DNA of 64,000 nucleotides. Source: Frigidibacter sp037095735. Its GTDB lineage: Bacteria; Pseudomonadota; Alphaproteobacteria; Rhodobacterales; Rhodobacteraceae. The stretch covers positions 29,272-93,271 of the forward strand of contig NZ_JBAWKD010000010.1 in assembly GCF_037095735.1 (NCBI RefSeq), read 5' to 3'. The notes below the pieces were generated by a model. The model worked only from the letters and a program-made list of their open reading frames with translations, was not told the DNA's origin and did no database searches. This document shows, one piece after another, positions 8,485 to 16,952 of the stretch. Position 1 is the first letter of the stretch, and each line of letters begins with the position of its first letter. The position numbers were made by a program, and so were the translations under genes.

Positions 8485-9918
8485 TCAGCCGCCGGCGCCG
8501 GCGCCGATCGCCACGTTCAGTTCGACGAAGGCCCGGCCCTGGTCGCGCAGGCTCGAGACCAGCGCGGTCTCGGCCGAGGACAGGTCCTCCATCGCATCCA
8601 GCCGGTCGCTGATCGTCGCCGTGCTCAGCCGCAGCATCTCGTCGGTCAGGCCCAGCGTCTCGCGGTAGAGCCGCGCGCTGCGCTCCTGCGCGGACACCGC
8701 ATCGCGGGCCGCGGCATAGAGCGACAGCTGGTCCTCGACCTCGCCCACCGCCGAAATCACCGTCGCCTTCCAGGCCAGATGCGCCTCGCGCGCGCTCGAG
8801 GCGGCGGCGGCGGCGCGGGCCTTCGGCTGGGTGCTGAACAGCTCGGGGATCTCGAGGCTGGGCCCGAGCAGCACCGAGGCGCCCGAGGCCGCCCCGCCGA
8901 CGCGGGTCAACGTGCCGCCCAGCGACAGCTGCGGCCAGCGCGCGGCCTCGGCCTCGTCGACATCGGCCAGCGCGGCATAGTATTCGCGCTCGGCGATGCG
9001 GATGTCGGGGCGGTTGCGCAGCAGGTCCGCCGGCACGCCGAGCGTCGCGGGCAGCGGCGGGCGCGGCTGCCTGCTGCCGGTCTTCAGCCCGTCGAGGTCC
9101 AGCGTGCCCGGCGCCACCCCGGCCAGCACCGCCAGCTGGATCTGCAGGCTGTTGACCTGGGCACGCAGCACCGGCAGCTGTGCCTCAGTCGAGGCGATGC
9201 GGGCGCGGGTGCGCAGCAGGTCGCGCCGGGTGCTCTCGCCCGCGTCCTGCAGCTGCTGCGCCACCCCCAGCGCCTCGCGCCGCAGCGCGAGATCGGCGCT
9301 GCGCCGTGCCAGCAGCGCCTGAGTGTAGCGCAGGTCGACATAGGCCAGCGAGACCTGGCGCAGGATCGACAGCCGCGCCGCCGAAACCTCGGCCGCCGCC
9401 GCCTCGATCCGCGCGTCGGCCGCCTTCAGCCGCGCCTTGCGCCCACCCCAGGGGTCCAGCAGCCAGGTCAGTTCGAGCTGGCCCTCCTGCCCCCAGTCGA
9501 GCCGGCCGCTGCGCTCGGTCCCCGATCCGAGATCCTCGAGCGTGAGGTCGGCAGTGAGCCCGCCGAGGTTGCCGCCCCCCGAGGTCGAGGCGCGCACCGC
9601 CCGGGCCCGCACCAGCCGCTCGCGCGCGACGGCGAGGTCGATGTTGCCCGACAGCGCCTGCGCCACCACCCGGTCGAGCGCCGGATCGCCGAGTCGGTCC
9701 CACCAGCGGTCGTTCTGCAACAGCACCGGCGCCCCGGCGCGGGCGCCGTCGTATTTCGAGGCGAAGGGGAAGAAAGGCGCGCGATAGACCCGGTCGGGCG
9801 CGCAGGCGCTCAGCACCGCCGCCGACAGGACAACCGCCGACACCCCGGCGGACAACCGGGGAGATGTCGTGAAACGGCGAAGGCCCGCGCGGCGCGGGCC
9901 GGTCACTCGTGACTGCAT
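8485..9918 (-). CDS. TolC-family outer-membrane efflux/secretion lipoprotein
   Basis: 477 residues. The start at 9918 gives a lipoprotein signal with lipobox VLSAC. Two long helical-hairpin repeats of the outer-membrane efflux family follow, with characteristic runs such as AVARERLVRARA (residues ~90-110), AALSAARLSILRQVSLAYVDLRY-type helices (~180) and a second half beginning LRNRPDIRIAEREYYAALADV (~295), the conserved NRPDI motif. Such proteins form the trans-envelope channel of type I secretion and RND pumps; the lipoprotein form (NodT-like) is common in efflux systems. Here the HlyD-type adaptor and ABC ATPase genes lie immediately upstream on the same strand, which points to type I secretion. 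It ends near the terminator at 8419-8446. Confidence 0.88.
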   Translation of the reverse strand: MQSRVTGPRRAGLRRFTTSPRLSAGVSAVVLSAAVLSACAPDRVYRAPFFPFASKYDGARAGAPVLLQNDRWWDRLGDPALDRVVAQALSGNIDLAVARERLVRARAVRASTSGGGNLGGLTADLTLEDLGSGTERSGRLDWGQEGQLELTWLLDPWGGRKARLKAADARIEAAAAEVSAARLSILRQVSLAYVDLRYTQALLARRSADLALRREALGVAQQLQDAGESTRRDLLRTRARIASTEAQLPVLRAQVNSLQIQLAVLAGVAPGTLDLDGLKTGSRQPRPPLPATLGVPADLLRNRPDIRIAEREYYAALADVDEAEAARWPQLSLGGTLTRVGGAASGASVLLGPSLEIPELFSTQPKARAAAAASSAREAHLAWKATVISAVGEVEDQLSLYAAARDAVSAQERSARLYRETLGLTDEMLRLSTATISDRLDAMEDLSSAETALVSSLRDQGRAFVELNVAIGAGAGG

Positions 9919-10088
9919 CGGGTCTGCTCTCCGAAGCCTCAGGCGCGGCCCGTTTTCGGGCTCTGATGGGCCGAGACTAGCAGATCGCGCCCGGGACCCG
10001 AGGCTTTTGCGCCCCGGTCCCGGGATTCCCGCAGGCTGCGGCAGCGCGGCCACAGCCCGTGGTGCGCGCAGCCCGGCGTGGCGGGTGC

Positions 10089-11465
10089 TCAGCGCTCGCG
10101 GAAGGCGCGGTCGAGATGGTCGGAGACCGGCTTCAGCAGCCAGCTCAGCGCGGTGCGCTCGCCGGTTTCGAGGAAGGCCTCGACCGGCATGCCGGGCATC
10201 GGCGGCTCGGGCAGCTTGGCCAGCTCTTCGGCCGGGACCTCGAGGCGAACGCGGTAGTAGCTGGTGCCGGTGCGCTCGTCGGTGACGGTGGCCGGCGAGA
10301 CCTGGGCGACATGGCCGAAGACCTCGGGCAGGGTCTTGTCGTCATAGACCGGCATCTTCACCCGCGCGGTCTGGCCGGGATGGACCTGGTCGACCGAGCG
10401 CGGGTCGAGCTTGAGGTCGAACTCGACCCCGTCCCCCAGCGGCACGATCTGCGCGACCGTCTCGCCGGGGGTGACGACGCCGCCGACGGTGGCCACCGCC
10501 ATCTCGTGGATCACGCCCGAGACCGGGGCGCGCAACTCGACCCGGTCGAGCTGCGCGCGGTAGGTGACGATCTGCTGGACCAGCTCCTCGATATCGCCGG
10601 TGGTCTTGCGCAGGTCGGTGGCGACCTGTTCGCGGAACTCGCCCTCGGTGCGGGCCCGCTCGAGCTGGGCGTCGCGGATCGAATTGGCGATGCCGTCGCG
10701 CTCGGTCCGGGCTTGCGCGATCTGGCCCAGCATGTCGGCGCGGCTGCGCTGGGTGTCGAGCAGGCGGGTCTTCGCGGCCAGACCCTGCTTGACCAGCGTC
10801 TCGACGCTGACCAGATCCTCTTCGATGAAGCGCAGCTGGTCCTGCTTGGTGGCGATCAGCCGGTCGAGCCCGTCGCGCTGGCCTTCGAACTGGGCGATGC
10901 GTTCGGCCAGCTGCGCGTCCTGCCCGGCGCGGGTGGTGGCGCGGGCGTCGCGGATCAGCTCTTGGCCCTCGACGGCGCGATCAAGGTCGCTGGCGGGGGC
11001 AATGCCCTCGGCGCCGAGATAGCCCGCGGCGCGATGCCCGGCCATCGCCCCGAGGGTCAGCGCAGGTCCCGGACGGCCCGAGGTCAGTCCTTCCTGCTCG
11101 GCTTCGAGCCGGGCCTGCAGGGCCAGCGCCTCGGCCAGGCGGGTACGGGCGATGCCGAGATTGGTCTGCAGCAGCGTCGGATCGAGCTCGACCAGCACTT
11201 GCCCGGCCTCGACCCGGTCGCCGTTGTGAGCGTGGATCGCGGCGACGATGCCGCCATCGAGATGCTGCAGCTTGCGGTTCTGGCCCAGCACCACGGCCTC
11301 GCCCGAGGCGATGACAGCACCGCTGAGCGGAGTGACGGCAGCCCAGCCGGCCAGCGCCAGGATCAGGGCCGGCGCGGCCAGCGCGGCAAGGCGCAGCGAG
11401 GGCCCGAGTTCGGTGCGCAGGACCGGATCGGCGGAGAGGGCGGGCGTGAGGGTATCGGCGGTCAT
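10089..11465 (-). CDS. HlyD-family type I secretion periplasmic adaptor
   Basis: 458 residues. One N-terminal membrane segment (about residues 28-50, LAALAAPALILALAGWAAV), then the membrane-fusion-protein fold: a lipoyl-like half (VVLGQNRKLQHLDGGIVAAI), long coiled coils (residues ~110-300) and a beta-barrel half (ELRAPVSGVIHEMAV, TVGGVVTPGETVAQIVP) with the family's C-terminal YYRVRLEVP segment. It bridges the inner-membrane ABC ATPase and the outer-membrane TolC channel. Its ATG overlaps the stop of the ATPase gene by ATGA, so the two are translationally coupled. Confidence 0.93.
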   Translation of the reverse strand: MTADTLTPALSADPVLRTELGPSLRLAALAAPALILALAGWAAVTPLSGAVIASGEAVVLGQNRKLQHLDGGIVAAIHAHNGDRVEAGQVLVELDPTLLQTNLGIARTRLAEALALQARLEAEQEGLTSGRPGPALTLGAMAGHRAAGYLGAEGIAPASDLDRAVEGQELIRDARATTRAGQDAQLAERIAQFEGQRDGLDRLIATKQDQLRFIEEDLVSVETLVKQGLAAKTRLLDTQRSRADMLGQIAQARTERDGIANSIRDAQLERARTEGEFREQVATDLRKTTGDIEELVQQIVTYRAQLDRVELRAPVSGVIHEMAVATVGGVVTPGETVAQIVPLGDGVEFDLKLDPRSVDQVHPGQTARVKMPVYDDKTLPEVFGHVAQVSPATVTDERTGTSYYRVRLEVPAEELAKLPEPPMPGMPVEAFLETGERTALSWLLKPVSDHLDRAFRER

Positions 11466-13432
11466 GCGGAGATCCCCTGCGAACGGGTGGCGGCGGTGTC
11501 CTGGCTCTGCATGGCGCGCAGCAGCGCCGAGACGCGGTCAGAGGTCTGGGCGGTCGGGGTCTGGCCGGCCGACGGGACGGATGCGGTGCCCGATGCGGGA
11601 CCGGTCGTCACGGGTCCGGTCACAACGGGGCGGGCCGGTACGGCCGAGGGGCCGGCGACGGGGCGCAGCGGGGTGGCGGCAGCGGTGCCCACCCCAGTGC
11701 CCACCGGGCCCGCGGCGCGTCCACCGGGACCGGTTCCCGGCTGCGGTGCGGCGGCGGGGGCCAGCACGGTCTCGCGCGGGCCGAACTGCGCGACGCGGCC
11801 GCCCTGCAGGACAAGGACCTTGTTCACCGCGGCGATGGCGCTGGGGCGGTGGGCCATGACGATCACCGTCGAGCCCTTCTCGCGCATCGCCAGGATCGCC
11901 CGGCGCAGCGCCTCGTCGCCTTCCTGGTCGAGGTTCGAGTTCGGCTCGTCCAGCACGATGATCCGCGGGGTGCCGAAGATCGCGCGGGCCAGGCCCAGGC
12001 GCTGGATCTGGCCGCCCGACAGCGGGCAGTCGGCACCGGCGCGGGTCTCGTAGCCCTGCGGCAGGGTCAGGATCAGGTCATGCACGCCGGCGATCTTCGC
12101 GGCGGCGATCACGTGCTCGTCTTCGGCCCAGGGGTCGAAGCGGGCGATGTTGTCGCGGATCGTGCCGGGCAGCAGCTCGACCGTCTGCGGCAGATAGCCC
12201 AGATGGCGGCCCAGCGTCTCGGGGTCCCACTGGTCGGGGGTGGCGCCGTCGAGGCGGATCTCGCCGGTCTCGGGCGTCCAGGCGCCGATCAGCACCCGCG
12301 CCAGCGTCGACTTTCCCGAGGCCGAGGGGCCGATCACGCCGAGGCCGTCGCCGGGCTCGAGCTCGAAGCTGACGCGGTCGAGGATCCGGGCGCGCGAGGA
12401 CAACGGGCCCTGGCCGGGGGCGAGCTTGGTCACGCCGTCGACGCGGATCATCCCGGTGGGGGCGGGCAGATCGGTGCGGGTGTGGCTGGGCTGGCCGGCG
12501 AAGGTGGCGGCAAGGCGGGCATGGGCGCCGCGGGCGCGGCCGATGGCACGCCACTGGGCGATGATCTGGTCGACCGGGGCCAGCGCCTTGCCCGAGATCG
12601 TCGAGGAGGCGATGATCATCCCCGCCGACAGTTCCTGACGCAGCACCAGCCAGGCGGCCAGCGTCAGCATCGCCGACTGCAGGAACATCCGGAAGGTCTT
12701 CGAGAAGGCCGAGACGCCTTCCGAGCGCTCGCCCGAGGACTGGGCGGTGGCCAGGCGGCGGTCGTGGATCTCGCGCCACTGGCGGGCGACGCGGCCGCCC
12801 ATGCCGAAGGCGGCGATCAGCTCGGCGTTCTGGCGGCCGCGGTCGGCGAAGCCGCGCTCCTGCCCCTCAAGGCCGGCGGCGGCGGCCAGGCCCGGCTCGG
12901 CCAGGCGGCGGTTCAGCAGGGCGGCGATCCCGACGACGACGGCGCCGCCCAGGGTCAGCAGCCCGAGATAGGGATGCAGCACGAACATCAGGCCCAGGTA
13001 GAAGGGCACCCAGGGCAGGTCGCAGAGCGCGAGGATCGCGGGACTGGCGAGGAAGCCGCGCATCGTCTCGACGTCGCGCAGCGCCTGGCCGGGGTTGGCG
13101 CCCTCGCCGGTCAGGGCGGGCTGGCGCAGCCAGATGCGGAAGGCGCCCTCGCCCAGATCGGCATCGATCCGGTGGCCGGCGCGGCCGAGGATCCGGGTGC
13201 GCAGGAAGTCGAAGGCGCCGAGGAAGCCAAAGAGCACCACGACGATCACGAACAGCCCCTGCAGCGTCGCGGTCGAGCCCGAGCCCAGCACCCGGTCGTA
13301 GACCTGCAGCATGTAGAGCGGCGCGATGAGCATCAGCAGGTTCGCCAGCGCGCTGAGGCAAGCGACGGCGATCAGCGCCGGGCGCAGGCGTCGCAGGCTG
13401 GCCTGATACGAGGGGAGGGCTGTCTCGGACAT
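11462..13432 (-). CDS. Type I secretion ABC transporter/ATPase (PrtD-like)
   Basis: A 656-residue fused membrane/ATPase subunit. ATG at 13432 (MSETALPSYQ) with AAAGGA upstream; the longer open frame back to 13573 lacks a good start. Six membrane helices (residues ~20-300) precede an ABC domain with Walker A GPSASGKST, signature LSGGQIQRLGLARAI and Walker B IIVLDEPNS, then the H-loop VIVMAHRPS. There is no N-terminal C39 peptidase. This matches exporters of RTX proteins; the large RTX protein at 60407 is the candidate cargo. Odd feature: a ~98-residue C-terminal tail (residues ~559-656) of low-complexity Pro/Ala/Gly/Thr sequence, ending in an amphipathic-looking segment (SDRVSALLRAMQSQ), which most relatives lack. 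Confidence 0.92.
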   Translation of the reverse strand: MSETALPSYQASLRRLRPALIAVACLSALANLLMLIAPLYMLQVYDRVLGSGSTATLQGLFVIVVVLFGFLGAFDFLRTRILGRAGHRIDADLGEGAFRIWLRQPALTGEGANPGQALRDVETMRGFLASPAILALCDLPWVPFYLGLMFVLHPYLGLLTLGGAVVVGIAALLNRRLAEPGLAAAAGLEGQERGFADRGRQNAELIAAFGMGGRVARQWREIHDRRLATAQSSGERSEGVSAFSKTFRMFLQSAMLTLAAWLVLRQELSAGMIIASSTISGKALAPVDQIIAQWRAIGRARGAHARLAATFAGQPSHTRTDLPAPTGMIRVDGVTKLAPGQGPLSSRARILDRVSFELEPGDGLGVIGPSASGKSTLARVLIGAWTPETGEIRLDGATPDQWDPETLGRHLGYLPQTVELLPGTIRDNIARFDPWAEDEHVIAAAKIAGVHDLILTLPQGYETRAGADCPLSGGQIQRLGLARAIFGTPRIIVLDEPNSNLDQEGDEALRRAILAMREKGSTVIVMAHRPSAIAAVNKVLVLQGGRVAQFGPRETVLAPAAAPQPGTGPGGRAAGPVGTGVGTAAATPLRPVAGPSAVPARPVVTGPVTTGPASGTASVPSAGQTPTAQTSDRVSALLRAMQSQDTAATRSQGISA

Positions 13433-13844
13433 TCCGGGAGGTCCTTTCCGGGCCGGAACCCCCGGGACGGCGCCCCCACGGCGGCCCTTCGAGAATTCCG
13501 TGCACTTGCACACAACCTTGCCGGCGGATTCTGACCTAAGTTGGACCCGGCCCGCGCCGGAACGTGGCAGCACGGTGGCCGCCGCTGAAATCGCGCCGAA
13601 AACCTGTCGAAAACCCGTTTAAAAGGCCGGAAAGAGTGCGGGATCCGCGCCGGTGGCACCGGGAGCACCGCGGCCCGCGGCGGGGCCGGCTGCGCGGGTC
13701 CTTGCCGGGCGCGGCCTGGATGCGCGGAGCTTCGCCGCAGATCAGGCGCCGCGCGGGGGCGGGGGCCAGGGCGGATCGTCTCAGCCCGGCCGGAGCGGGG
13801 CGCAATTAAGGCAGGGGTCGGTAAGGCAGGGTGGGGGGGTGGGG
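13433..13844 (-). promoter_or_regulatory. Promoter region of the type I secretion operon
   Basis: 412 bases without a gene. The part nearest the ATPase start is less GC-rich and holds TTGCACACAACC (13506-13517, + strand), nearly identical to TTGCACGCAACC at 2897 and related to the element at 25251. The rest (13600-13840) is extremely GC-rich and I see nothing else in it. Confidence 0.35.
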
Positions 13845-14525
13845 TCAGCAGCCCGAGCAGCGCAGCACCACGGCAATGGTGCGCCACAGGATGCCCAGAT
13901 CGGTGCCCAGCGACAGGCGCTGCTCGTAATCGCCGTCATAGGCGGCGCGGTCGGCGAAGGCGGAGGTATGGCGCTCCGAAACCTGCCAGCTGCCGGTGAT
14001 GCCCGGGCGCAGGCGGTAATAGGCCTTGCCGGGATAGAGGCGGATCTGGCTGACCATCATCGGCCGCGGCCCGACCAGGGACATCTCGCCGGTCAGCACG
14101 TTCCACAGCTGCGGCAGCTCGTCGAGGCTGGTGCGGCGCAGGATCCAGCCGACGCGGGTGATGCGCGGGTCGCAGGTCAGCTTCTGGCTGCGCGCCCATT
14201 CGGCCCGGGCCTCGGGATCGGTCTCGAGATGCTGGGCGAGCCGGGCCTCGGCGTCGGGGACCATCGAGCGTAGCTTGATCATGCGGAAGATCCGCCCGTT
14301 CCGCCCGACACGCTCCTGAGTGTAGAAGGCCTTCCCGCCGTCGATCTTCACCAGAGCGGCGAAGACCAGGATCAGCGGCAGCGCAATCGGCGCCATCATC
14401 AGCACGAGCGCGAGATCGAAAAGACGCTTGCCGCCCCGCCGCCAGATCCCGCGAGTGAGGCCGCGAGGGCGAACTTCCGTAAGCGAGGGGGAACGCGTGG
14501 CCGCGGGGGCGGTGAAATCAAACAT
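13845..14525 (-). CDS. Undecaprenyl-phosphate sugar phosphotransferase (ExoY-type priming enzyme)
   Basis: 226 residues. Transfers the first sugar-1-phosphate to undecaprenyl phosphate, starting exopolysaccharide repeat-unit synthesis on the cytoplasmic face. One membrane segment (LFDLALVLMMAPIALPLILVF, residues ~35-60) is followed by the bacterial sugar-transferase core: KLRSMVPDAE, LRRTSLDELPQLWNVL, the GEMSLVGPRP motif and YRLRPGITGSWQVS. It is the short ExoY form without the long N-terminal membrane domain of WbaP. The ATG at 14525 is chosen because upstream frame sequence is not conserved-looking and AAGAGA lies before it. Position at the head of the EPS block supports the role. Sugar specificity (Gal or Glc) cannot be read from sequence by eye. 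Confidence 0.92.
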   Translation of the reverse strand: MFDFTAPAATRSPSLTEVRPRGLTRGIWRRGGKRLFDLALVLMMAPIALPLILVFAALVKIDGGKAFYTQERVGRNGRIFRMIKLRSMVPDAEARLAQHLETDPEARAEWARSQKLTCDPRITRVGWILRRTSLDELPQLWNVLTGEMSLVGPRPMMVSQIRLYPGKAYYRLRPGITGSWQVSERHTSAFADRAAYDGDYEQRLSLGTDLGILWRTIAVVLRCSGC

Positions 14526-14974
14526 CGGCAATGATCTCTTTTCTTCCAATCGCTCGGGCGTTTCCGCCACGACGATGACAATGCCACGAACCACGCCAGA
14601 GTTTCGCCGCAATCTCGAACGCAACGGCGCAGTCGCTTGGCGGAAAGTGGTTAATACACTGTGAAAAATGCGAAAAAACCGATGCGCACGAGTGTAGCAA
14701 ATTTTGGCCCGCCGGGGAAGTGTGTTGCTGCGGTTGCGACAATGTCCGATTTGTCTGGGTAGTTGTGCCAATTGCGGAATTCCTTGGCGCAGGGACAGAT
14801 TCGTCTCGGCCCGGTGCCGGCATCTTTCGTGCCTTCTGCACGCCATGCGGCGCAGCAAGGGACTGGCTCTTCCCGGTCGGTGAAACCGCCTGCCCCGCGA
14901 AAGCGAAAGGGCGCATCCTGCGATGCGCCCTCGTGCAGATCCGGAACCGGAGGCCCCCGCGGGGGGCGTGCCGG
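14526..14974 (-). promoter_or_regulatory. Intergenic region: sugar transferase promoter with CATTGTCG motif
   Basis: 449 bases. Near the sugar transferase is an AT-richer tract (14640-14715) suited to a promoter. CGACAATG occurs at 14737-14744 (CATTGTCG in the direction of the downstream gene). The far end carries the terminator of VPLPA-CTERM gene 2. No gene is seen. Confidence 0.35.
14909..14930 (-). terminator. Terminator of VPLPA-CTERM gene 2
   Basis: A perfect 9-base stem GGGCGCATC / GATGCGCCC with a 4-base loop, about 45 bases past the stop codon; the A-rich bases before 14909 give a short U-run on the - strand transcript. Confidence 0.75.
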
Positions 14975-15565
14975 TCAGGCGGCCTTCTTGCGGCGGCGCA
15001 GCGCGGCGAGACCGGCCAGGCCCGAGGCCATCAGCACGGCACCCGCCGGGAGCGGGACCGGAGCCACGGTGATCGAGGCGAGGTCGAAGCCGTCGTTGCT
15101 CGGGCTCTTCGGGAACACCGACTTGGTCACGTCAAGGATCGCCAGCCACGAGTAGGTGCCGGTGAAGTTGACGATCGCGCCGCCCACGGCCTCGGCATTG
15201 GTGATGACATCGCCGAGCTTGGTGAAGCCTGCCAGCGTCGAGCCGTCGAACGAGTAGCCGCCGTAGAGTTGAGCAGCTTCGGTATACGGCCCAAGCTTCG
15301 GATCGATCAGGTTGAAGGTGACTTCGACCACGGCCGACGGACCGGTGAACATTCCCGGCACGTGGAACACCGCGAAGCCGCCGAGGCCCAGCGAGAGGAA
15401 GTCGGTGGTGTCGCCGTCGTTCACGTTGTCGGTGTCGGAGCGAACGGAACCGTCAACTTCGGTGCCCGACCAGTAGGTGACGGAAGGGGCGATGGTCGCC
15501 GCTTCGGCGGCACCGCCAGCGATCACGGCCGCGAGGCCGGCAGCAGCAAGCGTGGTAAATTTCAT
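14975..15565 (-). CDS. VPLPA-CTERM sorting domain protein (paralogue 2)
   Basis: 196 residues. Signal peptide MKFTTLAAAGLAAVIAGGA, beta-rich middle, and sorting tail VAPVPLPAGAVLM plus hydrophobic helix and basic end (LRRRKKAA). The ATG at 15565 has a GGAGG-like site (CCGGTGAAGG region) upstream, and the longer frame from 15742 would hide the signal peptide. Close paralogue of the 7807 gene (shared NVNDGD, FLSLGLGG, FTGP, TNAEAVGGA, WLAILD, DGFDLASITV). Likely processed by the exosortase at 5210. Its 5' leader holds a perfect hairpin at 15646-15667. Function of the ectodomain is unknown. Confidence 0.9.
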   Translation of the reverse strand: MKFTTLAAAGLAAVIAGGAAEAATIAPSVTYWSGTEVDGSVRSDTDNVNDGDTTDFLSLGLGGFAVFHVPGMFTGPSAVVEVTFNLIDPKLGPYTEAAQLYGGYSFDGSTLAGFTKLGDVITNAEAVGGAIVNFTGTYSWLAILDVTKSVFPKSPSNDGFDLASITVAPVPLPAGAVLMASGLAGLAALRRRKKAA

Positions 15566-15645
15566 GGAGTGAGAACCCTTCACCGGAGGAAAACCGCCAA
15601 ATTCTTGCCCTGAGATTGCCATCTTTCGAAAGGACTTTCGTGCGG

Positions 15646-15667
15646 ATGCAGAAATCCGTTTCTGCAT
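15646..15667. promoter_or_regulatory. Perfect 9-base-stem hairpin in the leader between divergent genes
   Basis: ATGCAGAAA, four-base loop TCCG, TTTCTGCAT. It lies 80 bases upstream of VPLPA-CTERM gene 2 (- strand) and 146 bases upstream of the pyruvyl transferase (+ strand). There is no T-run, so an operator or mRNA leader structure is more likely than a terminator. Confidence 0.4.
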
Positions 15668-15812
15668 GTTGTGGAAATCCAGAAATTTCGCGCGATTGTG
15701 TCTGCCGAAGTCGAAGTAATCCTCGTGAATCGTTGAAGGCATTGCGCCGAGAACCAGATCAGGCGGTGTCTGGAACGAATCAAAAAGTTAACGGCGCAGA
15801 GCAGAGGACATC

Positions 15813-16888
15813 TTGGAGCTTCACTACTATCATGCCGCTCGCGGCAATTTCGGAGATGATCTGAACGCCTGGTTCTGGGCCGAGATTCTGCCGGACTGGG
15901 AAACCCTCTGGCCTCAGGCGCGGCTTGTCGGCATTGGCACGCTGCTGAACGACTCTCTGCCGCGCGGCGTGGCGAAGGTCGTCATGGGCTCGGGAGCGGG
16001 CTACGGGCCGCTGCCCGACGCGACGTTGCTCGCAGAATGTCACATTGTCGCGGTGCGCGGGCCGCGCACCGCCCGCGCTCTCGGCCTGTCCGAGACCATG
16101 GCCGTGACCGATCCCGCAGTCCTCGTTTCGGATCTTCCGCGCTTTGCCGAACGCAGCGGGCGCCGGGAGGGCCCTCCGGTGGTCGTGCCACATGTCTCGT
16201 CGCTGCACCGCTACGACTGGAAGCGGNCCTCGTTTCGGATCTTCCGCGCTTTGCCGAACGCAGCGGGCGCCGGGAGGGCCCTCCGGTGGTCGTGCCACAT
16301 GTCTCGTCGCTGCACCGCTACGACTGGAAGCGGATCTGTGCCTCGGCGGGCTGCGCATTCCTCTCTCCCGAGCGCCCGGCCGAGGAGGTGATCGCTGCTC
16401 TGGCCAGCGCCCCGCTGGTGATCGCGGAATCCATGCATGCCGCAATCATCGCCGATGCGCTGCGCACGCCTTGGCACGGGCTGAGCCTCAGCCCCTCGTT
16501 CAACGACTTCAAATGGCTGGACTGGGCTGACAGCCTGGATATCCCGCTTGTCATGCACCGCTTCGACTGGGACCGTATGCGCGGCACCAGCCGGCCGCCT
16601 GCCGATCCGACGCGACGCGAGCTTTCTGCCACGCATCTGCGCCCTCGGCATCGCCCCGCATTGGCCGGCTTGCGCTACCGGGTCGGCGGAGCCCTGCGCA
16701 GCATGGTGTTGCGCCGCCAGCTGTCACAGCTTGCACAGCGCGACGGCCAACTCAGTTCCGAGATCCGCCTCGAAAGCCGGAAGGACGAACTTCGGTCCCG
16801 CCTTGCGGCGCTTGCTGCAGTGACCCGTGAAGGCATGGGCCCGTCGGATCCGACGGGGAACGTTTGCCTTCGCAGCGAAGTCCTGTAG
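15813..16888 (+). CDS. Polysaccharide pyruvyl transferase family protein (disrupted only by an assembly join)
   Basis: Adds ketal-linked pyruvate to sugars in exopolysaccharide. A TTG start at 15813 follows AGAGGA; the protein opens ELHYYHAARGNFGDDLNAWF, the family's N-terminal GNxGDD pattern, with a later HVSSLHRYDWKRI segment and AEESMHA-like stretch (VIAESMHAAIIADALR) near the C-terminal half. As given, the frame breaks at an N at 16227 flanked by two identical 106-base copies. Removing one copy plus the N (107 bases) brings the upstream frame exactly into the downstream frame and gives one 322-residue protein ending at 16888. The gene is therefore probably intact in the organism. It lies just before the UDP-glucose dehydrogenase gene. 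Confidence 0.8.
16121..16333. repeat. Perfect 106-base direct duplication around an N (contig join)
   Basis: Copy 1 is 16121-16226, N is 16227, copy 2 is 16228-16333; the copies are identical. This is what is produced when two contigs with overlapping ends are placed side by side with a one-base gap instead of being merged. It is an artefact rather than a biological repeat. Confidence 0.93.
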
Positions 16889-16952
16889 ACCTTTTCCGAA
16901 CGACCGGGTGCGCGGACTGCGCCGACCCGTCCCCTGACCACACGGAGAGAGC

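Noticed and set aside
11849..13534. Long + strand frames opposite the type I secretion genes
   Set aside because: The - strand frames have full HlyD and ABC motifs; the + strand translations are Gln/Arg/Gly-rich shadow sequences.
16227..16333. Frameshifted pyruvyl transferase as a biological pseudogene or tandem duplication
   Set aside because: An N between two identical 106-base copies, and exact frame restoration on removing 107 bases, point to an assembly join.
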